Shown: in pieces, positions 17,001 to 27,757 of the stretch
Layout: every line of letters starts with the position of its first letter
Numbering within the stretch: position 1 is the stretch's first letter
Origin: Hypoxylon rubiginosum
Taxonomy: Eukaryota > Ascomycota > Sordariomycetes > Xylariales > Hypoxylaceae
Length of the DNA stretch: 64,000 nucleotides
Reading direction: 5' to 3'
Assembly: GCA_902806565.1 (NCBI GenBank)
Contig: CADCXA010000060.1
Location: 186,001 to 250,000 of the forward strand
Translations under genes and position numbers: made by a program
Notes under the pieces: generated by a model
Seen by the model: only the letters and a program-made list of their open reading frames with translations
What the model was told of the DNA's origin: nothing
The model's database searches: none

Positions 17001-19426
17001 TAACTTAAAGTTATTAGTTTTTAAAAAAAATAAAATAAAAATAAAAATACTAATAAAAAATAAAAACAAGTATAACTATAAAATAAATAATAATAATAAA
17101 AAATATAATAATAAAAAAGTTAAAAAATTTAATTACTTTTATATTAAAATTATATTTATATTATACCTTACTTTTAATATTATTTTTTTATTAGTTATTT
17201 TATTATTTATTATAATAATAAAAAAAAATTAAATATTATAAATTATATTTTTTTAAATATTAATATAAAAGAAAAGTTAAACGTTATAAATTATATTTTT
17301 TTAAATATAATTAAGAAATTAAAGTTAAGTATTATAAATTACGTTTTTTATAATAAAATAAAAAAAATAAAATTAAATGTTATAAATTATATTTTTTAAA
17401 ATAAAAATATAAGAAACGTTATTTTAATAAATTAAATTATAACTTTTAATACACTTTTAAAATAAATTAAAAAGGATTTATTTACTTTTTATTTTAAAGT
17501 TATAAACTATATAATAAATTAAAAAACCACGTTTAATATAAAACGTTTAATTTTAATAATAAAATTAATATATAAAAAACTAATAAATAAGGTATAAATA
17601 ATATAAATAATATATTATTTATAACGTTATTTTATAAATTAAATAAATTTAAATTTAATATCACACTTAAAATTATATAAATTTAAAAAATTATAAAAAT
17701 TTTTATAAAAAAAGTAAAAAATTTATAAAAAGTTACGAAATTATATTTTAAAATAAGGATTTAAAAAAGCTAAAAAATCACACCAAATAATTATAAAAAA
17801 ATAAATTTTTAAATTAAATATAAATAATAAACTATTAATAATAAATAAATTTTAAATTATATATAAATATATATATATAAATTTAATAAATATAAATAAT
17901 TTATAAAATATAAAATAAAACTAATAATTTAAAAAGATTAATAAATTAAAAACAAATATTTAAACATTTATATTTTAATATTAATTAAAAGATTATTTTA
18001 AACTTTTATTATAATTATAATAAAATTTAATTTTAAATTAATTTAATATAATATAATAAATATATTTATAAACGTAAATTTAAATAAAAAAATCTATATA
18101 AAAATACTTTTAAAATACTAAAAACATTAAACTATTTTATATTTATTAAAAGTGTTATATAAATTAAAAAAATCTTTTTTATTTTAATAAAAAAAACTAA
18201 TTAAAACATTTATAAAATTAAACTTTTTAATTGTTTTTTATAAACCTTATTATTTTTTTAAAAATAAAATATTAATTTTTTTTTATATTAATAATATTAT
18301 TCTTATATATTAAAATTATAAATAATAAATAATAAATATAATAATATTATAACTATAAAAAAAATATTAATTTATAAATAAAAATAATTTATAATAGTTT
18401 CTTAAAATTAAAATAATTAAAAATTAAAATAAAAAATTAATTTAATTTTTTTAATTTTTATATATAAATAAATTAAGTAAATTATTAATAAATAAGAAAT
18501 TAAAAATTATTTTTTTAATTTTTATAAAAAACAAAAAATTATTATTTTTATTAAAATTAATTTTTTTATAATTTATTTAATAATATTAATAAAAAATTAA
18601 ATTAATATTATATATAATAATAATTATATATCTTAATATTATTTTTATAACTTTTTAACTGGTTAAATTTAATATAAATCTTAATAATAAATATTATTTT
18701 AAAACTAATTAATTAATTTAATATTTTTTTATTATTTAATATTTATTTTTATAATATAAATATATTAATATATTTAAAATAATTAATAATATTTTATTTA
18801 TTAATAATATTTTTAATTAAAAAAGTTTATAAATATATATAATAAAGTTATTTAAAAAAGTAATTAAATAATATATAAATAAATAAAATATAATAATTAT
18901 TTTTATAATAAAAATAAAGTTATTATTTTTTATATAAATTATAAAAAAAACTATATTTATATTATATTTAATTATAAAACTTAATATAAGTTTAAATAAT
19001 TTAAAAATTATAATATATTATAATAATAAATAAATAATTAAACTAATATATATAAATATTATTTTATTTTAAATTAAATTATAATATATAAATATTTATA
19101 ATTATTAATTATAATAAAAAATATTTATAAATTAAATTAAAATTATTTATATTTTTATAAAAAATATAATAATAAATAGTTTTATTAAAATATTTATTAT
19201 AAAAAAATTTATTATATTTATTTAATAATTAAACCTAATAAATATATAAAAAAAAATTAAATTTAAATAAATTTATAAACTTATAAAAAAAAATTTTAAT
19301 AAAATAAAAAACTTTTTATTTAATAAAAAAAATAATATATATATAATTAATAATTAAAAGATATTAAAAAATAAGTTTTAATTATTTAAACTTTTTTATT
19401 AAAAATAAATAAATTTAAAGGGATAT

Positions 19427-19608
19427 ATTAAATAATAAAAAATTATTTTAAAAAACTTATTTAAATTTTATATATAAACTAATAATTAAAGTTATAATAA
19501 TTTTATTATAAAGTTATTTTAAAAAATTATAAAAATATATATAATTAAAAAATATATATTTAATATATATAATTAACCTTTTAATTAAATACACACGTTA
19601 TTTAACAA
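19427..19608 (+). repeat. Right copy of 182 bp direct repeat (possible LTR)
   Basis: Partner of 13,874-14,055. This copy keeps a few more C and G (for example ACACACG near 19,591) and is therefore slightly less mutated. It ends within about 15 bp of the sharp change to normal base composition, so the edge of the element is probably the edge of the AT-rich block. Confidence 0.6.
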
Positions 19609-19620
19609 ATATATATAAAA

Positions 19621-19655
19621 GTACCTACCTAGGAGGTACCTAGGTACCTAACCAC
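19621..19655. repeat. TACCTAGGTA palindrome cluster at the composition boundary
   Basis: Two or three overlapping copies of the palindrome TACCTAGGTA or its extended form TACCTACCTAGG lie immediately to the right of the AT-rich block. The same motif recurs elsewhere in the window (26,603; 28,687; 28,781; 42,853; 50,129; 61,755; 61,791), nearly always between gene remnants. Confidence 0.75.
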
Positions 19656-19984
19656 CTAACTAAGGATTTAAGTATTTCCGCTCTAGCCAAAGTTCTATGA
19701 TACTTAGGTACTTCTAAGTTGCATTACGACATATGAAATTCTCAAGTCCCAGTAAAACCCTTCCTTGTAGAAAGTGGGAATCTTCTAAATCCGGACACTA
19801 TTTTCAAGCCCCTCCTGCCCCTAAAGCTATTCTCACATTGATGGTATGAACGTAGCTGGCACAGGGGAATAGGTGATACCTAGTATTCTAGCACACGGTA
19901 GCAATAAGTCTAGCGCACTGTCCCTGCACACTGTACTTGAACCGTATTGTCATCAGTTTTAACTGATTTGGCTGTTTTGGCCTT
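19656..19984. other. Intergenic, nothing recognised
   Basis: Normal-composition sequence between the AT-rich block and the first gene remnant. No coding feature, RNA gene or long repeat was recognised. Confidence 0.5.
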
Positions 19985-21950
19985 CTATTTTCTAGTAATT
20001 ATTCCTTTTCCACCAAGAGCCAATTCCGCACGATTTATCTTCTCCGGCGGTCCAGCATCTACTAGTATATCTCCAGCCTCATTATCTTCATCAAATAAGA
20101 TACTAACACTAGGTAAATCTTTCATAACTATACCTATCAGCCCGTTGATCTTGGCAAGTCGCTCCTCATCTTTTCGCGTTACTGGGCCAAGAAGAGGCAA
20201 GTCATCATCCGCGAGGGCTTTTCCGATTCGGGCTACCTCCATGGCATCGAATGCGGACGCCCAGGTAGGCACCGAGTAGATGAGCCGCGTGACAAGGGCC
20301 AGGCCCAACGTCTGCAAGAAAATGAGAATGGTGATGGCGACTAGGCTAGCCGTGGCCATGGTCGAGCGCACCATCGCCGAACCTGGAGAGCTATAGATTG
20401 GGCCCGCGTCGAATAGGTGCGTGCCCAGCACGGTCTTTGTGAGTACAGCGCGGTTGGCAAAGTACATACTCATCATCAGTGCGTACTCCGCGTACTCGGT
20501 GTTGTTAAATATGCGCGCGTGGGAAGTCACAATTTGCGCCAGATAATCGTCGGCGGCGTCGCTTTCGTACTCCAGCTTGTGAGGGACGTTCCAACAATAC
20601 GACTCTGGTCCCGAGTCGTATGTGATGATGCCTAACACCTATGAGAACGGAATGTTGCCGTGTTCGCACACACTCGCGTAGGTTTATGCCGATGTCAAAT
20701 TGCTGGTATTATCCGTGAGGAGCTGCAGGAATGAGTAGTTTCCAAACAGTACCTCGGCTAATATTATAAGGGGGCCTGGTACCGACGCATTGCTCTCATA
20801 GGTGAAATCATTAAAGGGCGATCCTATCGATCTGGCAAATGACAGTAAGTAGTCAGAGTCGGAGACTAATGTGCTAGGCGGACCCCTTATAATAATTAGT
20901 TACCTTTGAGGGCAGGACGGCATATTTAACATGAAAGAATAACATTACTCTTCTATAGGACGTGCATAGTTTGCGGATGAACCCCGGAAATCGTTGAAGT
21001 TTGTCGCGATATCGTGTGGATCGGGCCATCTATCTAGCAACGGCCCATAGACATACTGGTTCTGCTCATTTCCGAACTCAAAATACCCTCTGGAAGTCGA
21101 AGCGACGCAATGCAAGGTGAAGTTATCGTTAAGATGGGTTAAGTTATACGGCCTCTCCAAGTGAATGTACAGGTCCTCGGTAACATCCTGCCGGTGGCGA
21201 CTAGATGTGAAGGGAACTGACCCTGGGACGCAGACGTTGAGCTTAAGCCCCGGGCGCTCGACACCTATTTCAAATAGTCGAGCACCTTGGCAGGGTAGTG
21301 GGAAATCAGACTGTGGACAATGCACCGATGACTTCAGCCGTATGGCGTGTTCACGTAACACCCCCGTGTTGGTTCCGTTTTCGAGGGCCGTCACAAAGAA
21401 GCCTTCAGAGTTTAGAGAACGTCCTTCTATCTTGCAGTGACGCATAACCGTCGACGAATGCGCTCTTGTCTGGGTTGACGGGCCATAGGTTTGGTTGGGG
21501 CTCTGAATCTGATACCGTGACCAAATGACCCGAGACGTCTTGCAGGACAAGGTCACGTTGAAAACGAGGCATATCAGCTGGTTCGGGATCGAGACCAATT
21601 GTCATCGGTCCAAGTGCGGACCATAAATGGGCGTGTCGAGGCATGAGACTGCTGCGATCATCTCGAACGTGACTAGCACCGATGTTAAGGGCTGGAGGAT
21701 GGCGCCTAACAAATGTTAGAATAGGTTTTATTTGCAGAGTGTTAGGTAGAGTCAGACCCAACAGGACGAGAAGGGCTGCAAAGTACGCCTGGTTCTGGAT
21801 TTCACACATTCTCAGCACTTCGCTTATACTTACGTAGTTTGCCCGCTGTAGGGTTATCCCCTTTCCACTAAAGGCAAAGTGGGTAGGTAAGTTGTTATTC
21901 CTGTATTCCGTTTCAAATATTCGCAGTTCGCTCTTCCCTAATGTTATCAC
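19985..21950 (-). pseudogene. Large pezizomycete membrane protein, broken
   Basis: Three reading-frame pieces on the minus strand form one protein: an N-terminal piece (21,405-21,950) with a hydrophobic segment near its start, a Cys-containing extracellular-like middle (20,945-21,598), and a C-terminal piece (19,985-20,638) with a strong membrane segment followed by a PTWASAFDA-type stretch. From memory this layout resembles uncharacterised large membrane proteins of Sordariomycetes. The frame changes near 21,405-21,430 without a usable intron. A likely intron lies at about 20.88-20.95 kb. Two in-frame stops, TAA at 20,684-20,686 and TAG at 20,639-20,641, then interrupt an otherwise continuous frame; both could come from CAA or CAG by C to T change. 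The original start is not found, so the 5' end is probably missing. Function unknown. Confidence 0.6.
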
Positions 21951-21979
21951 TTTAGGAAATAAGATTTGATGAGCTCTTG

Positions 21980-22330
21980 ATGGAAATTGCTATTGAGATT
22001 GATAAGCCACGATCTCCTGGCGGCGATAGTGGACCAGTCACCCGCGCTGCTGCTCGTCGTTATTCTGCCGACGTTGTCAATGTCACCGCCGCTCCCCATC
22101 GTGCCTCTGCCGACACCGTCTCCGCCGCTGCCCGTCACGCCTCTGCCGATATTGCCGCTGCCGCTCTCGCTGTGATGACTACCCCCCCCCTTGACTCCGC
22201 TCCTATCTTCGCGCCGGACGTTGAACAGCGGTTCGATCTAGACTCTGTTCAGGTATACAGCCCCGCTGTCGGTCCCGCCGTCGATCCTACTGTTCATCAC
22301 GTCGCTTCTCCTGTCTCTGTCAGGACTTAG
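21980..22330 (+). CDS. Ala/Ser-rich low-complexity ORF, doubtful
   Basis: An ATG-initiated frame of about 116 codons, rich in Ala, Val, Pro and Asp. Its middle is built from degenerate repeats of a CGCCTCTGCCGA-like unit, and the opposite strand is also open over much of it, which lowers confidence. There is no recognisable domain. It begins 30 bp after the 5' end of the membrane-protein remnant and runs divergently from it. It may be a real small gene or a coding-like minisatellite. Confidence 0.3.
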   Translation: MEIAIEIDKPRSPGGDSGPVTRAAARRYSADVVNVTAAPHRASADTVSAAARHASADIAAAALAVMTTPPLDSAPIFAPDVEQRFDLDSVQVYSPAVGPAVDPTVHHVASPVSVRT

Positions 22331-23052
22331 GTCTTGTTACACAGACCTTAGCCCTTACTATCCAGGAGGTATCGTGACCCCTGGAATAGCGATATCGGGT
22401 GTTTACACCACCAGGGATATCGGAGGCGGAGCTCCCTGGCCTGATGGGCTTCTTTGTCCGTTGTTCCTGTATATACCAAGACGCTCGTAGCTGTTAGGTT
22501 TGTAGCTCCTCGTGGAACAACGTCTTAGTTACCCTTATCGCTTGGACGGTCTCGTGACAGTCTCTGAGAACTGCAACCGCAACCTTAGTCACGACCTGAA
22601 ACTAGGAAAGGTCATGGCTTTGGAAAGTATCCCGAGGCAGCTGGTATGTATCTTATTCTATTTTTATGTTGTTTTGATTCGACGTATTAATTAGCCTGTA
22701 GGAACGTTTTAACAATAGGAATGATGGCATGGAATAGGAGATGCAGGGGGTGAGGGATAGGGATAATGTTGCGATGGATGGGGATTAGGAGAGAGGGTAC
22801 CTCTTACCCTCTCGTCGTCAGGGTATAATATGAAGTCTACTGCAGGGAATTAAAGGTATTTTCGTTTATAATTTATAGTAGGTGTCCTTATATGTTTATC
22901 TGCCCTCTTGAGACAATACCCATATAGTCACCTACTGTTAAAGTTCTGATCTATTACCTAGAGATGCACCATGGGTAGACAAACCGCCATGAGTAAGCTA
23001 TTTCAAACCCCCTTTCTTTTGGCGTCACCGCTGTCTATTTACAGGTTAGCAA
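22331..23052. other. Intergenic with dispersed-repeat copy and one hairpin
   Basis: No gene recognised. The stretch contains a degenerate copy of the 119 bp dispersed repeat (listed separately). It also contains a perfect inverted repeat with 9 bp arms and a 5 bp loop, GAGAGGGTA / TACCCTCTC at 22,791-22,813. A GTATGT donor-like site at about 22,645 and an acceptor-like TTTACAG just before 23,045 could mark an intron in the 5' leader of the next gene. Confidence 0.45.
22443..22559 (-). repeat. 119 bp dispersed repeat, copy A (degenerate)
   Basis: On the minus strand this reads as a degenerate version of the peptide in copies B (24,688) and C (35,382): LSRDRPSDKGN, a stop, then DVVPRGATNLTATSV. 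The match to the other copies is clear in both DNA and peptide, but one in-frame TAA replaces a Tyr codon. It is the most diverged of the three clear copies. Confidence 0.75.
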
Positions 23053-23400
23053 ATGGTCGATCGGTGCATCGAGCTCTTGACAGAGTTTGAGGAATGTATC
23101 CCAAAGGGCAGGATTTTGCCTGATGTCAGTAGGTCCCGCTCAATGAGTAAACGAGCTTCTATTCCAGGGCCCGTGACACGCTTCAGACACCAGGCTGGCC
23201 CTGATTTCGTCCCGGGCCCTGCTCATCGCTCCCATTCACATAGTATAGAGGAGGCTAAGCTTCGCAATATCGAAGCCCGGCTCAAGAGGGTAGAGGCACA
23301 CCTTGTACGTATGTATTTTGTTTTGTCGTTCCTTTCGATTATATGTACTATAATTTAGAGAAACCACAACGGCCGAGCTATTATTATACACGCAAACTAA
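23053..23400 (+). CDS. Small coiled-coil protein, two exons
   Basis: Exon 1 is 23,053-23,304 and exon 2 is 23,359-23,400. The 54 bp intron starts GTACGT, has a TACTATAA-like branch region and ends TTTAG. The product is 97 residues. It begins MVDRCIELLTEFEECIP, has a basic Ser/Arg-rich middle, then a Glu/Lys/Arg heptad-like helix (about residues 70-88) likely to be a coiled coil. In the intron-retaining frame the tail would be hydrophobic, so a membrane-tailed isoform is possible. A stop lies just upstream of the ATG in frame. The stop codon ends at base 23,400 and the convergent neighbour's stop begins at 23,401. No family recognised. Confidence 0.55.
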
Positions 23401-24142
23401 CTAGTCCTCGATGATAATTGGATTCTGAAGCGTACCACTACCAACCCAGGGTGGGAGTGTTATCTCGCCATCTGGAAAAGTGACTAACCGATCTCGTTTC
23501 TCACGATTACGTATCTTTCTAGCCCATTGCAGCCAGCGGAGACGTGCCCGGCGTCGCTGAAGCAAAGAGGTCTGACGCATTGTTCGATCGGTAGATATTG
23601 ATTGAAGCGACATGTTTCGACCGTTCGGGAGGAAGAACTCAATACCGGGTAGAACATGAAGAAGACAAATATTGTTAAAATAGATATCCGGCGACACCGT
23701 ATTGTCAGGAAATGCACGTTCCGGGTACCACAACCGACAGTATTCGTAAGAGGTTGAGTTTCGCATCGTGGCATCCCAATGCATAGCCCAACGTTGAGCA
23801 GCAAGATCGAGTAGAGCGAATGTCTTGTTGCTCATAGCTGACTGTAACCATTCCCCTGCTCGACACACCTGGTGTTCATGGTACGGAAGGGAATAGAAGG
23901 CCTGGGGAGAACAATAAGCCCAGTCAACGTGAGTGAGAAATCGGGCGCGTTGGATATAAGTGTTTATAGCGTCGACAGTTGGATAAGGCGGAATGTGCAA
24001 TAAGGGTAAGCCAATAGCATCAAAGGGGTTAAAGTCTTCGTCCCACTATACGTAGATTGTTAGCTAGAACCATCATAGTACGGTATTACAAGATCAAATA
24101 CCATACTGGTAACGGTGCTGACGAGTACGTTGAGTCCGCCAT
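23401..24142 (-). CDS. Uncharacterised 226-residue protein, two exons
   Basis: Exon 1 (24,107-24,142) encodes 12 residues, MADSTYSSAPLP. A 61 bp intron (24,046-24,106) with GTATGG donor, GCTAAC branch point and TATAG acceptor joins it in phase to exon 2 (23,401-24,045), which begins WDEDFNPFDAIG. The product is rich in aromatic residues, including several Trp. It has a basic segment at about residues 170-195 (QRRRARLRWLQWARKIRNR), possibly a nuclear localisation signal or nucleic-acid-binding helix, and ends in an acidic NPIIIED. No signal peptide or membrane segment is seen. There are no internal stops and the intron is clean, so it is probably functional. No family recognised. Confidence 0.65.
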
Positions 24143-24687
24143 ACGACCTCTAAAAATATAATGATCAGCTATCCATATACTGTGATACGGCTTATGGCAA
24201 GGAAACTAAGGAAAGAAACTAGATTTCTTGTTGGTAGAGGTTGAGAAATTAGCTGGGGGGAGACTTTTCATATTATAAATACAGAGACGTCTTCAAAGCG
24301 GCGTCTTAGAAGAGATGATAGCGACAACTTGAGCGATGCTCATTCGCCCCTGACAAAAGCCACTAAATTACCTCCATAGTTGAAACATCAATCATTGATC
24401 CATCGGCGCGGGAAGAAGCAAACGTGACTCACGATTATATTGGTAGTAACCTTGTACGCTTAAACGTCATCGGGTAACACCTCTCGAAGTCCGTCCGGAA
24501 TCGTCCGCGTAGGTTCATGTCCGGTTGCGCCTGGTCCTGCTGCTCGTATAACCCATTGGGCCCCACGAGCCAGACATTTACAGCGGCATCGGGAACAGGT
24601 GCATCTTAAGATGCCGACATTACCCACCCTAAGATGTGTGCCAGCAAATGCATAACTTCTTGATGCCACTCAGAGTCCGAGACCGCT
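24143..24687. other. Intergenic, weak reading frames only
   Basis: No convincing gene. A minus-strand frame at 24,460-24,669 encodes a Cys-rich patch (CTCSRCRCKC) and a plausible C-terminus but starts with GTG. It could be the last exon of something lost. Confidence 0.35.
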
Positions 24688-24806
24688 TGTCACAAGACCG
24701 TCCAAGCGATGATGGAAACTACGACATTGTTGCACAAGGAGCTATGGACCTAACAGCTACGAACGTCTTCGTATATACAAGAATGCCAGACAAAGAAGCC
24801 CGTCGG
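24688..24806 (+). repeat. 119 bp dispersed repeat, copy B
   Basis: Over 119 bp this is more than 90% identical, by eye, to the reverse complement of 35,382-35,500. Both keep one open frame beginning LSQDRPSD and ending MPDKEARR, and several differences are silent or conservative. Flanking sequence differs between the copies. In this copy the frame extends from about 24,636 to 24,899, but the extension has no counterpart elsewhere. Confidence 0.8.
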
Positions 24807-25338
24807 ACAAGGGAACCTGTTGTATCCGCCTCCGACACCCAATACCGCCACCCTAGGGGCCACGATACCTCCCGGATAGTAAGGGCTAGGTTTGTGTAAC
24901 AATACCTAAGTCTTGACACGCGTAGAGATGATGACCTGAAATGCCAAGCTGACCAGCCCATACCTAAAGTTGACTGATATCGTATCCAGGCGTAGCGAGT
25001 GTAGCGAGGGCGCAGAAGACCTGGCGACCGATCTCTTCTTTGTCAATCCCGAGTCCGAGGATATGGAGCGAGCCGCAGAGGAAGGAGAGAATTTGGCGTG
25101 GTACGGAAGGGTGTCGGTTCTGTGTGGGCAAGCTCCAATCTTGGCCGGGGAGGCTGCTGGTTGCTCCGATTACTATTAGTGCTCGGCGGCACCTGGCGAT
25201 TGCTGCCGCGAGTGAATATCTGCATTACGTCTCTGGCCGGGGCGATAAGACCGACGGATTCGATTCGGGTAAAGACAAAATACAAGACGTGCGAGCGGCC
25301 CGTTTCTCTTGCACCGCTGAGGTGGCAACGACCGGGAC
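24807..25338. other. No intact gene; possible 5' part of helicase remnant
   Basis: Several overlapping short frames on the plus strand (for example 24,970-25,179, acidic, and 25,040-25,438, basic) switch frame repeatedly. They may be the decayed upstream part of the helicase fragment that follows, but no domain is recognisable. Confidence 0.35.
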
Positions 25339-25925
25339 GTGTTCAAGTTTAGAGGGACAGCGACGCAGGGGTATAATTTCTGGAAAGCCCGCCGCCTCTG
25401 GCGCTATTTATTGTCTATCCCGGGGGCCGGTGGCGTGAATTTTGTAACCCGACGGCCGGAACCGTACGAGATAGAATCCTTCTTGGGTAGGCCCCAGTGT
25501 TTCCAACGACTTGGAGATAGTATCAACAGGTAGGTTCGGTCAGATTCTGGGTGGCCTAACGGCATCATTCCGACTTGGGCAGGAGGACGTATCGCCGGCG
25601 ATCTGTCGAGGCACGTCGTACGTCGTGTCAGTGGCCGGCACGGGGAGCAGCAAGACCTCTTCGTTCCTGCTGCCAGGGTCCTGCGCCGGAGACAGGATCA
25701 CCTTGGCAGTGGTACCATTGGTGGCGTTACAGGGAAGACGAATATCGTTTAATCCAAATAGCGCTGAAGCGACGCCAGTCGGAAGCGGTTTTGCGAGTCG
25801 TCCCTATAGATGAGGGAGATCCTACAGCCATCGGACGTACAGCTCCTATTCCTAACAGCAACGCTCCTATCGCAAGACGAAATGGGCAAGACTGTCGCAT
25901 TCGGCAGTACGGTGGCACGCACTAA
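25339..25925 (+). pseudogene. RecQ-like DEAD-type helicase fragment
   Basis: At about 25,557-25,725 one frame reads as the start of a superfamily 2 helicase core: FRLGQEDVSPAI, then YVVSVAGTGSSKTSSFLLPG, then ITLAVVPLVALQ. This corresponds to the Q-like motif, Walker A (motif I) and motif Ia of the RecQ-like helicases often found near fungal telomeres and repeats. Walker A reads GTGSSKT where the family has GTGSGKS/T, so a glycine is lost. Upstream (25,339-25,533) and downstream (to 25,925) the sense continues in other frames, which implies indels. Motifs II-VI are missing. A truncated, non-functional relic. Confidence 0.6.
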
Positions 25926-26027
25926 GGCGATGGCGCGGCCACCGTAATGCCTAGGGTACTATAATGATGTCGGGTTGAGCTTGGTAAAATGGGAGCTAGT
26001 TACCAGGTGGATAGCTGGGGAATAGAG

Positions 26028-26592
26028 ACGCGTAACGGTGGCGACTATCGCGCTGGGGGTGGCCTTCCATAATGGTTCCAAAGGTGGCCACAGCGGCTTC
26101 TCGGACACGCCAATCGTCGGATGACAGGTGCTGCTCGACGAAGGCAATAATTGGCGCGATGGTATTTGGCCCCATAGCTTGGGTGTAAAGCTGGGGACAA
26201 TGATATGCGGCTCGCGACACGTTGTATTCATCGTTCGTAGCATCCTCGTCCTACTTAGTAAATAGTTGCAGTAAGGTGGGCACGACCTCATTAGTCGCAA
26301 CGCGGGCGAGGTTGTAGAAGGGACGCATTTGATCAGCGGTTTCGACTTATGCAAATATTTCTGTCAGTCTTCCATTCAGTTCACCGAGACCAAAACAACA
26401 TACCTACACATTATCTTCCTCAACGTTAGTCTCCTCCTCGCACACGGTACTCCAGAACTCGATAGCAAGTTTCAACACATCCTCGTCATCATTCTTCATG
26501 CCCTAGATCGTCAGACCAAATAATACCTTCTCCACATAGTAGCGCATGTTCTCGTAGTAGAGAGCAATTATGCGCATTATCTGCCTGGGTGG
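26028..26592 (-). pseudogene. Importin beta-1 (karyopherin) fragment
   Basis: The minus strand shows clear pieces of importin subunit beta-1 HEAT repeats in order: RYYVEKVLFGLTI, then VLKLAIEFWSTVCEEE, then VRPFYNLARVATNEVVPTLL, then GPNTIAPIIAFVEQHLSSDD. The intact protein is a nuclear import receptor of roughly 860-880 residues; only an internal part of about 190 codons is here. TAG stops at 26,503-26,505 and 26,251-26,253 fall where the family has Gln, consistent with CAG to TAG. A third stop follows EEDNV. Both gene ends are missing. The fragment ends about 11 bp from a TACCTACCTAGGTA motif. This is a dead duplicated piece of a housekeeping gene whose intact copy must be elsewhere. Confidence 0.8.
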
Positions 26593-26601
26593 CATTGTAA
26601 A

Positions 26602-26617
26602 CTACCTACCTAGGTAC
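26602..26617. repeat. TACCTAGGTA palindrome at end of importin fragment
   Basis: CTACCTACCTAGGTAC matches the boundary motif at 19,621 and lies at the upstream edge of the importin fragment. Confidence 0.7.
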
Positions 26618-27757
26618 ATAATCTAGTTTCGCTCGTCTTCATGGGCCCGGATACACCGGACGGGCGAATGGTGATCCACGTAGAAGCGCCGTAATGGTTG
26701 ACAGAAGGCGTACTGGGGAGCGGACGTGGTGGATGGGACGGACGACAGTCGGAATCGGTGGTCTTCCACGGGAAAGCGTACGGGACGTTAGGCTCCGCAC
26801 ATTGTCACGGTCGGCCGCGGCCGCACGCGTGCGGTGGCTTAAAGCATGGAAAAGACGCTAGAGTCAGCAGAAGTTAAAGATGGCCGTGGTGGCGCCGGCG
26901 AAATGGCGGACGGATAAGGTAGATCATCTCCAAGGGGACGGGTGCTGCCGGCGAGTTCGGAAAGTACGGACGTGATGCTTGGTATCTCTTAGGCGGCCAG
27001 GGAGAAGATTTGAGGAAATTGAGGAAAGGGAATTATGGAGTCATCCGTATCACGGAAATTGTCTCCAGTCTTACATTCAGGTGGGAGAAGAGGGGCGGCG
27101 AAATAGGCGGCAGATCAAGGATCCTTTTCTAGAACCCTGAAGAAATCGGAGGCGAGCGTAGTGAGTGCCAGTAGAAGGTACTGGGGGGTTCCTTCAGGCG
27201 GAGCAGTCGCAACTGGGTTCGTCAGTACGACGACATCATGATCTACGTGATCGCGTTATTCTACTCGGCGCTGGAGAGTGAATTCAAGTTGTTGATTTAA
27301 GACTTGGTGCCAGAAGGACGGGCGGTACGGGGAAGATTAGTTTACTTATAGGGGTCGGAAGCGCAAAGAGAGTGATAAATTAACCCTGAGATGGACCGAA
27401 GTGTCAGAGGGAAGCTTCATCGCGACCGCAAGACGATACAGGACCGCGTGATGAGGGAAAGGAAAACCAGCAAGACCACTAAACCTTAAGACCTCCACTC
27501 GAGAGAGAAAAGAGACACCCAAGCCAACCAAACAAACACTCCCACTCAAACGAAAACGAAATCTAGCCGTAGCCGGTGGAGAAGAGAGCGGTAAGCCAGC
27601 AGTCAATCCACCCCGGAACCAGGCATCGTAAATTCGGACGCACAGACTCCGCCTTCGGCAGAGGCAATGGGGACGGCATGACCGGAAGCAGGTTCAGGAT
27701 CGACCAGCATGAAGACCCCATCATGTCCTTCAATGTAATAAGGACCGGCACCCCCAC
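26618..27757. other. No gene recognised
   Basis: G-rich on the plus strand. From about 27,346 to 27,757 there are only overlapping short frames. The minus-strand frame 27,563-27,757 could be a continuation, after a TGA, of the gene at 27,758-28,228, because TGA from CGA would restore it, but its composition is not convincing. Between 26,640 and 27,340 nothing was seen. Confidence 0.45.

Larger units (their letters stand above)
1..19608. repeat. RIP-degraded AT-rich block
   Basis: By eye only about 10-15% of bases are G or C, and no reading frame of 60 codons exists on either strand for nearly 20 kb. The remaining C is mostly in CG, CC or CT context while CA is scarce and TA is very abundant. 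This is what repeat-induced point mutation (CpA to TpA, both strands) leaves behind. Known biology: RIP acts on duplicated DNA in Pezizomycotina before meiosis. Inference: the block is a nest of dead transposons; it could also be part of a centromere or subtelomere, which cannot be decided from the window. No gene is recognisable in it. Confidence 0.9.

Noticed and set aside
1..19608. Coding genes or tRNAs in the AT-rich block.
   Set aside because: Stops are dense in all frames, and no Pol III box pairs or cloverleaf stems were noticed.
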